DNA of 6,356 nt from positions 1 through 6,356 of the forward strand of contig JAISKS010000085.1 in assembly GCA_031260825.1 (NCBI GenBank). Direction: 5' to 3'. A program made the translations under genes and the position numbers. The stretch's first letter is position 1. Every line of letters begins with the position of its first letter. Shown here piece after piece: positions 1 to 5,175 of the stretch. The notes below the pieces were generated by a model. The model did not search any database. It was not told where the DNA came from and saw only the letters and a program-made list of their open reading frames with translations. Source of the DNA: Bifidobacteriaceae bacterium (GTDB taxonomy: Bacteria > Actinomycetota > Actinomycetes > Actinomycetales > Bifidobacteriaceae).

Positions 1-864
1 CGGCATAATCGACGAACCCGTTGAATACTCATCTGCAAGCGTGATATAATCGAATTCTTTTGTATTCCAAATTATAATTTCCTCCGCAAAACGCGACATA
101 TCTATCGAAATTTGCGCAAGAATATAAAGCATTTCCGCTACCAAATCGCGCGACGCCGTCGCATCTATCGAATTAAATTCCGGCATCTCAAAACCAAGTT
201 CTTTAGCAATCGCATCCGCATCCATACCGAAAGTATTTCCCGCCAACGCACCAGAACCATAAGGCGATCCGCCAAGTCTAGTCACAAAATCATTTAAGCG
301 ATCGATATTTCGTAGCATCGGCCAAGCATGCGCCATTAACTGATGCGCAAGCAAAACTGGCTGTGCATGTTGCATATGAGTTCGCCCCGCAACTACTGCC
401 TTATCCGCGAAAACTTCCTCCGCGCGCGCACTAATTGCGCCACAATATTCAGCCAAAAGTGCCTTAATCGACGCCGCACTATCGCGCAAATACATACGCA
501 CAAATGTCGCAATCTGATCATTTCGCGAACGCCCAGCACGTAGCTTTCCGCCTGTTTCTACGCCAACTCGCTCAATCAAAATTCGCTCAAGCGCCGAATG
601 AACATCCTCGTCACTCTCATTATAAGTCAGCGGATTTTCAGCGTCAGTTAGCTCATCGCGCATTTGCTTAAGTGCATCCGTGATTTGTTTATGCTCAGTT
701 TCACTTAACAAATCAGCCTTTTGTAACGCATTTGCATGAGCAATTGAACCCGCAATATCATACGGAGCAAGAACAAAATCAAACTGCGTCGATACAGAAA
801 GCGCAACCAACTCAGCACTTGGACCCTTCTTAAAACGACCCCCCCATAAATTATTTTTTACCAT
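1..864 (-). CDS. argH: Argininosuccinate lyase, N-terminal 288 residues (partial)
   Basis: Cytoplasmic enzyme of the last step of arginine biosynthesis, splitting argininosuccinate into arginine and fumarate (fumarase/aspartase superfamily, homotetramer). The open frame runs from the ATG at 864 to the window edge with no stop, so it is truncated by the window, not broken. Visible landmarks are LWGGRF (residues 6-11), SRNDQ (113-117), RTHMQHAQP (161-169, with the conserved Thr-His pair at 162-163), SPYGSGALAGN (200-210) and TGSSIMP (282-288), the start of the GSSxMPxKxNP superfamily signature carrying the catalytic serine loop. The usual length is about 460-490 residues, so some 180-200 remain outside. 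The start is supported by an AAGGAG ribosome-binding site at 870-875, five bases upstream. It lies 26 bp behind the rhomboid gene on the same strand, probably in one operon. The sequence resembles actinobacterial, particularly bifidobacterial, ArgH. Identification is very secure. Confidence 0.97.
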   Translation of the reverse strand, partial: MVKNNLWGGRFKKGPSAELVALSVSTQFDFVLAPYDIAGSIAHANALQKADLLSETEHKQITDALKQMRDELTDAENPLTYNESDEDVHSALERILIERVGVETGGKLRAGRSRNDQIATFVRMYLRDSAASIKALLAEYCGAISARAEEVFADKAVVAGRTHMQHAQPVLLAHQLMAHAWPMLRNIDRLNDFVTRLGGSPYGSGALAGNTFGMDADAIAKELGFEMPEFNSIDATASRDLVAEMLYILAQISIDMSRFAEEIIIWNTKEFDYITLADEYSTGSSIMP

Positions 865-869
865 ATTAA

Positions 870-875
870 CTCCTT
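870..875 (-). promoter_or_regulatory. Shine-Dalgarno sequence of argH
   Basis: On the minus strand the bases read AAGGAG, five bases before the ATG at 864. It lies in the 26-bp gap after the rhomboid stop. It fixes the argH start and suggests translation from a shared rhomboid-argH transcript, in contrast to the apparently leaderless first genes of the window. Confidence 0.85.
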
Positions 876-890
876 CTTTTTTTCCTACGG

Positions 891-1715
891 CTAACCAAGC
901 AAATCACCCAACATTAAAGAGAGTGAAAAAATCATAATTGCAAAAATAAGTATCGTGATAATGGTAGTGTTTCGCACCCAAATCACGGTATCACGATTAG
1001 TAAAGCTCCCACCTTTGCTACGTTTTTTACCAGAAAGAAGTCCACGAAACTTCTGTGGGTTATGCCAAAGATATGCGATGATAACGCCAGTAATAAGTCC
1101 TCCGATATGTGCCTGCCAAGCGATACCCGAGACATATAAACTGAGCGCTAAATTAATCGCGATTGTAGTTAATATTCCAGATGTTGGCATATTAAGATTT
1201 TTGAATACAATAACCAGCGCGCCAAAAAGCCCAAATATTGCGCCAGAAGCACCGTATGCTGGTGTCCAATGATTTTGTAGCAAATTAAGAGTAGACTGTG
1301 ATAACCCAGCGCTCGATTTTGACAGCGCAGAATTTGTGCTAATAACTGCCACAGCATAGTACATCACATTTCCGCCTAGTAAACATAAGCCATATAGCGC
1401 CGCGAAATATTTAGGTCCCATATATTTCTCAAGCAAAGTACCAATCGAAATCAAGCACCACATATTGAAAAACAAATGAAAAGGAATTGGAAGACCAAAT
1501 GATTTCGCGGTTGAATGCAAGAATCCAGAAGTGATAAATCTCCAAGGCTCACCACTAACATATATAGGCCAAAACGATAGATAATTCACAATCAGCGGTG
1601 CGATAAGCTCTGCCACCCACATCACGCAGCAAATAATTAGTATCCAAAAACTCACTGGAGTTGCTGAGCGCGTACGTTTAAGAAATCGCATCAAATTATA
1701 ACCGAAATTGTTCAT
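891..1715 (-). CDS. Rhomboid family intramembrane serine protease
   Basis: A 274-residue polytopic membrane protein that should cleave other membrane proteins within or near their transmembrane segments; its substrates cannot be read from the sequence. All rhomboid landmarks are present: PWRFITSGFLH (57-67) in the first loop, HLFFN (80-84, the HxxxN oxyanion region), GASGAIFG (155-162) with nucleophile Ser157, and AHIGG (202-206) with His203 completing the Ser-His dyad. Hydrophobic helices lie near 22-45, 78-96, 103-126, 157-172, 180-198, 203-217 and 250-270, giving a six-helix core plus a C-terminal seventh helix. A basic cytoplasmic-looking loop rich in Lys and Arg (222-241) precedes helix seven. 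The ATG at 1715 is preceded by an extended -10 box whose predicted transcription start falls on the ATG itself. It is followed after 26 bp by argH. The length is normal and the dyad intact, so it is probably active. Confidence 0.95.
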   Translation of the reverse strand: MNNFGYNLMRFLKRTRSATPVSFWILIICCVMWVAELIAPLIVNYLSFWPIYVSGEPWRFITSGFLHSTAKSFGLPIPFHLFFNMWCLISIGTLLEKYMGPKYFAALYGLCLLGGNVMYYAVAVISTNSALSKSSAGLSQSTLNLLQNHWTPAYGASGAIFGLFGALVIVFKNLNMPTSGILTTIAINLALSLYVSGIAWQAHIGGLITGVIIAYLWHNPQKFRGLLSGKKRSKGGSFTNRDTVIWVRNTTIITILIFAIMIFSLSLMLGDLLG

Positions 1716-1721
1716 AAACTA

Positions 1722-1750
1722 ATTATATCACAAATATCTTGATACGTTGG
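1722..1750 (-). promoter_or_regulatory. Extended -10 promoter of the rhomboid-argH operon, probably leaderless
   Basis: On the minus strand TGATATAAT occupies 1730-1722, a perfect TGnTATAAT extended -10. Six bases separate its last base from the ATG at 1715, so initiation at the usual distance (about seven bases after the -10) would start the RNA on the A of the ATG. No Shine-Dalgarno sequence fits in the gap. A weak -35-like CCAACG lies at 1750-1745 with a 17-bp spacer; nearly the same hexamer, CCAACA, precedes the promoter of the ATPase gene. The start point is inferred from spacing, not measured. Confidence 0.75.
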
Positions 1751-1753
1751 AGC

Positions 1754-1829
1754 AAAAGGGGTGAAACTTTGCATTTTTGCCAAAAAATTGCCTCTTTTTT
1801 GGCAAAAAACGAAAGTTTCACCCCCTTTT
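1754..1829. repeat. Long near-perfect inverted repeat (hairpin/cruciform) in the divergent intergenic region
   Basis: The left arm (1754-1787) and right arm (1795-1829) are complementary except for one extra G in the right arm and a three-base mismatch (GCA against CGT in the same orientation); they flank a 7-base loop TTGCCTC (1788-1794). The outer part of each arm reads AAAAGGGG(G)TGAAACTTT and the inner part TTTTTGCCAAAAAA. About 31 of 34 arm positions pair. It lies between two genes transcribed away from each other and upstream of both predicted starts, so it is badly placed to be a terminator for either. It could be a MITE-like element, a cruciform-forming regulatory site, or the hairpin of an unrecognised RNA. 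I see no clear target-site duplication. Confidence 0.85.
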
Positions 1830-1845
1830 ACTAAACCCCTTTTAA
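1822..1845. repeat. Short direct repeat CCCCTTTTA
   Basis: CCCCTTTTA occurs at 1822-1830, overlapping the foot of the long hairpin, and again at 1836-1844. The two are 14 bp apart and separated by CTAAA. This may be a partial duplication at the edge of the inverted repeat. No function is proposed. Confidence 0.5.
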
Positions 1846-1871
1846 GCCCTCCTCCAAAACACACAAAAATT

Positions 1872-2024
1872 CATACGTGCCGAAAATGTCACTTTATCCT
1901 CCAACATTCGTGCAGAAAATGTCACTTTATCCTCCAACATTCGTGCCGAAAATGTCACTTTATCCTCCAACATTCATGCCGAAAATGTCATTTTATTATC
2001 CAACATTCGTGTCAAAAATGTGAT
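1872..2024. repeat. 33-bp tandem repeat array, four copies plus a diverged fifth that merges with the ATPase promoter
   Basis: Head-to-tail copies start at 1872, 1905, 1938 and 1971, each exactly 33 bp. The unit begins CATTCGTGCCGAAAATGTCA and ends CTTTATCCTCCAA. Copy 3 matches the consensus, copies 1 and 2 differ by one base each, and copy 4 by four. A fifth, more diverged copy begins at 2004 and runs into TGATATAAT, the extended -10 of the downstream gene. Each unit holds an imperfect palindrome AAAATGTCACTTT that is perfect in copy 4 (AAAATGTCATTTT, 1982-1994). There are no unique spacers, so it is not a CRISPR array. It may be an operator array, a duplicated promoter region, or a repeated protein-coding segment; the sequence alone does not decide. 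Confidence 0.9.
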
Positions 2025-2029
2025 ATAAT
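2000..2029 (+). promoter_or_regulatory. Extended -10 promoter of the AAA ATPase gene, probably leaderless
   Basis: TGATATAAT at 2021-2029 is a perfect extended -10, identical to that of the divergent rhomboid gene. Seven bases separate it from the ATG at 2037, so the RNA should begin at or within a base of the start codon. There is no Shine-Dalgarno sequence. A weak -35-like CCAACA lies at 2000-2005 with an 18-bp spacer. The promoter is built from the diverged fifth copy of the 33-bp repeat, in which TATAAT takes the place of CTTTAT. Confidence 0.75.
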
Positions 2030-2036
2030 AAATTTT

Positions 2037-3356
2037 ATGTTAAGAAATATCGATTTAGAATTATACAAATGGTCTATGAACACTGACCACAAACCATTAT
2101 TAATAATGGGCGCTCGCCAAGTTGGAAAAACCACCTCAATTACCATGTTTTGTAAAGAAAATTATGAGCATTATTATTACACAAATTTATTCAACGATAA
2201 AACCCTAATTGACATATATAATCAAAATATAGGTTCTGAGAAAAAATTAGAATTATTAAAATTAGCTCTTAACATTTCTAAGCCTTCAGAAAATTCTATT
2301 TTATTTGTAGATGAAGTTCAAGAATCAGAAGAGTTTATCTCCGATTTAAAATATCTAAATGAAAAGCATCCTGAAATTAATATAATTTGTAGCGGAAGTT
2401 TACTTGGAGTAAAATTTAAAAGATTCTCATCTTCTTTTCCTGTAGGACAAATTGACTTAAAATATATGTATCCAATGAATTTTGAAGAATTTTTACTTAA
2501 CACTGAAAATGAAGAATATATTCATCTTATTGATTCTGCATATTTAGACAACACACCTGTTAATAATGTAATACACGAAAAACTATTAAATTTATATAAA
2601 GTATATTTATGCATCGGAGGTCTTCCTGAGTCTGTAAAAAACTACATAAAAATCAACAAAGACCTGAGTCGCTACAATAAAAATATACTAAAAAGTATTC
2701 GAAAAGAATATATTGAAGATATGAAAAAATATGTAACTTCTAATAATGAAACTATTAAAATTGAAAAAATATATAATTCTGTACCTCATCAAATAGAAAA
2801 TTTATCTGATAAATTTCAATACTCTAAAATAGAAAACAATGCTAAATCAAATTTATTTGAACTACCTCTTGATTGGCTTTTTGCATCAAAAATTGTACTA
2901 AAATCAAATTGTATATCTAAGCCAGAAAACCCTCTAAATGGGTTCATAAGCGACACAACATTTAAAGTTTTTTATAATGATGTCGGAATGCTAAATAGTT
3001 TTTTAGATGTAAAATTTCTTGATATTTTGCAAGATAAATTACTTCAATATAAAGGAGCAATCAATGAGAATTACGTTGCAACCCAATTAATTAGCAATGA
3101 TATACCACTAAATTATTGGAGATCTGAAAATAAATCTGAAATTGATTTTATAATTGAAAATGAACACGGAGTGATCCCGATTGAAGTCAAAGCCGGAAAA
3201 TCTGTAAAATCAAAAAGTTTATCTGTTTATATGAAGAAATTTAATCCAAAATACGCAATTAGAATCTCAAACAAAAATTTTGGTTTTGAAAATAATATAA
3301 AATCTGTTCCTTCATATGCCGTTCATTGCATTAAACAAAATAAAGATTATTACTAA
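2037..3356 (+). CDS. AAA-family ATPase with DUF4143 / PD-(D/E)xK-like C-terminal domain
   Basis: A 439-residue cytoplasmic protein of the AAA_14-DUF4143 type, common in bacteria and archaea but poorly characterised; no substrate can be assigned. It shows Walker A GARQVGKT (25-32), Walker B ILFVDE (88-93), a sensor-1-like CSGSLLG (118-124), the family motif GGLPE (194-198), and a C-terminal NENYVATQL (343-351) followed by SEIDFI (367-372) and IPIEVKAG (380-387). Asp370, Glu383 and Lys385 resemble a PD-(D/E)xK nuclease site, so nuclease activity is possible but unproven in the family. The length is typical. I chose the ATG at 2037 because Walker A then sits at residue 25 and the promoter lies just upstream. 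The gene is far more AT-rich than its neighbours, uses AAA, AAT, ATA and TTA heavily, and stands alone between two other operons, which suggests horizontal acquisition. Confidence 0.92.
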   Translation: MLRNIDLELYKWSMNTDHKPLLIMGARQVGKTTSITMFCKENYEHYYYTNLFNDKTLIDIYNQNIGSEKKLELLKLALNISKPSENSILFVDEVQESEEFISDLKYLNEKHPEINIICSGSLLGVKFKRFSSSFPVGQIDLKYMYPMNFEEFLLNTENEEYIHLIDSAYLDNTPVNNVIHEKLLNLYKVYLCIGGLPESVKNYIKINKDLSRYNKNILKSIRKEYIEDMKKYVTSNNETIKIEKIYNSVPHQIENLSDKFQYSKIENNAKSNLFELPLDWLFASKIVLKSNCISKPENPLNGFISDTTFKVFYNDVGMLNSFLDVKFLDILQDKLLQYKGAINENYVATQLISNDIPLNYWRSENKSEIDFIIENEHGVIPIEVKAGKSVKSKSLSVYMKKFNPKYAIRISNKNFGFENNIKSVPSYAVHCIKQNKDYY

Positions 3357-3481
3357 AAAATCTCACCCAAATAATCCCTAATAAGACTCAAACATTCGCG
3401 CCCCAAGTAGCCCAAAATTAATACTGATATCCCGCACTTCAACACTCAAAACTTTTTTTAAATTTATGGTATGATTAATAT
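3357..3481. other. Intergenic spacer between the ATPase and the transporter operon
   Basis: This 125-bp gap contains no open frame of note and no convincing hairpin-plus-T-run terminator for the ATPase gene. CAAACATTCGCGCC at 3389-3402 resembles CCAACATTCGTGCC of the upstream 33-bp repeats at 12 of 14 positions and may be a decayed copy, though so short a match could be chance. The right end holds the transporter promoter. Confidence 0.5.
3467..3475 (+). promoter_or_regulatory. Extended -10 promoter of the amino acid transporter operon, probably leaderless
   Basis: TGGTATGAT matches the extended -10 pattern TGnTATAAT with one change. Six bases separate it from the ATG at 3482, so the predicted transcription start is the start codon. 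No Shine-Dalgarno sequence is present upstream of the ATG and no good -35 hexamer is visible. The geometry is the same as at the rhomboid and ATPase genes. Confidence 0.65.
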
Positions 3482-5173
3482 ATGAATAAAATATCAATTT
3501 GGCTTGTAGCATTATTTTTATGTGCTACAAACCTGATTCAATTTACCCCAACCATTCTCCACGCAAAATCCAATAATCTAACCGTCGGAATGGAATGCAA
3601 TTACACCCCATTTAACTGGCAAACTAATACAAAAACTGACACATCCGTAAAGATCGGAGGCGCGGGATATTGCGATGGATATGATGTCCAAATCGCAACA
3701 ATCATTGCTGAGAAACTTGACCGCAAATTACAAATAAAAAAGATTGGATGGGATGGACTTCAACCAGCTCTAAATTCCGGTGAAATTGATTTGATAATCG
3801 CAGGTATGACAAAAACAACAGAGCGCGAAAATGGCATCGATTTTACAACTGAATATTATTCTTCTGACGTTGTTCTAGTTGGAAAATCTGATGTTATTAT
3901 TAATAATCAATCTTTAAAAGACGGCGATTTTGACTCCATTCAGGACTTCGCTGGACAAAATATTATCGCTCAAAAAAACACAACTTATGACGATGTTGTT
4001 GATCAAATAAATAACGTAAATCATATCACGCCTCGAGGTTCTTATCCTGAACTTGTGTATGCTGTCGAGCAGGGAGATGCGATCGCGCTTGTCGCTGAAA
4101 TGCCTGTAGCAAAAAAAATTACTCTTACTAATCCAGATTTTACAATAATAAACTTTGACGAAGGAAAATCCTTTGACCTTGATACATCAGTATCCATAGG
4201 GGTTAAAAAGGGTTCTAAAGACGGATCTCTTGGCCAAGACAGTAAACAGTTTTATGAAGATGTTCAAAATGCACTTGACGAAATCTCGCAAGATCAGCGA
4301 AATCAAATTATGGAAAGCGCTGTTGGAAATGCTCCCGCAGAAGAAAACCCAGAAGAAAGCAATGCTGAAAACCCAGATCAAAACACCAATCAAAATAATG
4401 CTGAAGATTCACTCAAACCACAAGCCGACACTCCTCTCCCAGAAAACTTTTTCGCTCGAATCGGAGCAATCGCTCAGCGTAATAGTAGCCTATTTTTATA
4501 CGGATCTGGCGTTACAGTTTTACTAGCATTAACCGGTACAATTGTTGGATTATTTTTCGGACTAATTTTATGCCTAATTAAAAATACTAAGGTTAGAAAA
4601 AACGATCCAATCCTAAAAACGATCACGAAACATATTCTAAAATTCATTAGCAGTTTCTACATTTTCATCTTCCGCGGGACACCAATGATGGTGCAAGCGA
4701 TTTTCCTTTATTATATGTTACGCCCCCTAATTCACTGGAGTGCACTCGAGGCCGGCATCATAATTATCAGTCTAAATACCGGTGCTTATATGGCCGAAAT
4801 TATCCGTTCCGGTCTTCAATCTATCGATCAGGGACAGCGCGAAGCAGGACTAAGTCTAGGCGTTAGCGAGACAAAAGTTTTCCGATTTATTATGCTACCT
4901 CAGGCTATTCGCAACAGTTTTCCATCGATCGGAAATCAGTTCGTTGTCAATATCAAAGATAGCTGCGTGCTAAATGTGATCGGCGTGATTGACCTCTATT
5001 TCCAATCAAGCAGTGTCGCTGGTACAAATATGCTTTACGCAGAAACCTTCATCGTCACATGCCTGATTTATCTCTCACTCACATTCCTGGCTGGGCTACT
5101 TCTGAGTTTCATCGAGCGCAAAATTACCCTGGATCCAACGAAGAAAACTAGCGCTAGCGATTATGTAGGATAG
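3482..5173 (+). CDS. Polar amino acid ABC transporter, substrate-binding domain fused to permease
   Basis: A 563-residue membrane protein combining two parts of a PAAT-family importer. Residues 1-28 form a signal sequence or anchor with no proper lipobox. Residues 32-283 are an SBP_bac_3 binding domain with VGMECNYTPFNW (35-46), GYDVQIA (66-72) and AGMTKTTER (107-115), where Arg115 is at the position that usually holds the amino acid carboxylate. A low-complexity Asn/Glu/Gln/Pro linker (284-320) leads to a HisM-type permease with about five helices (338-366, 400-416, 420-437, 493-508, 522-543). The EAA loop REAGLSLG...LPQAI (453-475) would dock the ATPase. Tethering to the permease explains the missing lipobox. 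Cys39 and Cys64 could form a disulfide. The ligand is uncertain: glutamine, arginine or another polar amino acid. No partner ATPase gene is in the window. The DDAH-fold gene follows after 2 bp. Confidence 0.93.
   Translation: MNKISIWLVALFLCATNLIQFTPTILHAKSNNLTVGMECNYTPFNWQTNTKTDTSVKIGGAGYCDGYDVQIATIIAEKLDRKLQIKKIGWDGLQPALNSGEIDLIIAGMTKTTERENGIDFTTEYYSSDVVLVGKSDVIINNQSLKDGDFDSIQDFAGQNIIAQKNTTYDDVVDQINNVNHITPRGSYPELVYAVEQGDAIALVAEMPVAKKITLTNPDFTIINFDEGKSFDLDTSVSIGVKKGSKDGSLGQDSKQFYEDVQNALDEISQDQRNQIMESAVGNAPAEENPEESNAENPDQNTNQNNAEDSLKPQADTPLPENFFARIGAIAQRNSSLFLYGSGVTVLLALTGTIVGLFFGLILCLIKNTKVRKNDPILKTITKHILKFISSFYIFIFRGTPMMVQAIFLYYMLRPLIHWSALEAGIIIISLNTGAYMAEIIRSGLQSIDQGQREAGLSLGVSETKVFRFIMLPQAIRNSFPSIGNQFVVNIKDSCVLNVIGVIDLYFQSSSVAGTNMLYAETFIVTCLIYLSLTFLAGLLLSFIERKITLDPTKKTSASDYVG
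5167..5170 (+). promoter_or_regulatory. Shine-Dalgarno sequence of the DDAH-fold gene
   Basis: AGGA lies five bases before the ATG at 5176 and overlaps the last codons of the transporter gene. It supports that start and translation from the transporter transcript. Like argH, this second gene of an operon has a ribosome-binding site while the first gene lacks one. Confidence 0.65.
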
Positions 5174-5175
5174 CT

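Larger units (their letters stand above)
1761..2036 (+). other. In-frame 92-codon upstream extension of the ATPase frame (doubtful N-terminus)
   Basis: The reading frame of the ATPase is open upstream to a GTG at 1761, which has a GGAG at 1749-1752 eight bases before it. The extension would read through the hairpin and the 33-bp repeats, giving about four and a half copies of the 11-residue unit CRKCHFILQHS, each with a CxxC. Because 33 is divisible by three, one open copy keeps the whole array open. The family normally begins about 20-30 residues before the Walker A motif, which fits the ATG at 2037 and not this extension. I treat it as probably untranslated. Confidence 0.2.

Noticed and set aside
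112..543. Plus-strand open frames at 112-297 and 343-543
   Set aside because: They lie antisense to the clearly real argH coding sequence and have basic or irregular compositions with no family motifs.
955..1357. Open frames at 955-1272 (plus) and 1169-1357 (minus)
   Set aside because: Both overlap the rhomboid gene in other frames; the rhomboid protein has all its catalytic motifs and explains the region.
1754..1829. Bidirectional terminator
   Set aside because: The flanking genes diverge from this point, so neither transcript would end here.
1872..2024. 33-bp repeats as a CRISPR array
   Set aside because: Copies are directly adjacent with no unique spacers between them, and there are no cas genes nearby.
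2318..2503. Minus-strand open frame inside the ATPase gene
   Set aside because: It is antisense to the Walker B to sensor region of a real gene and has no start signals or recognisable content.
3512..3523. Lipobox at Cys14 of the transporter protein
   Set aside because: The residues before the cysteine (ALFL) do not fit the lipobox pattern, and tethering to the permease removes the need for a lipid anchor.
4187..4526. Open frames overlapping the transporter linker on both strands
   Set aside because: They arise from the low-complexity Asn/Glu/Gln-rich linker codons; the transporter frame carries the domains on both sides.
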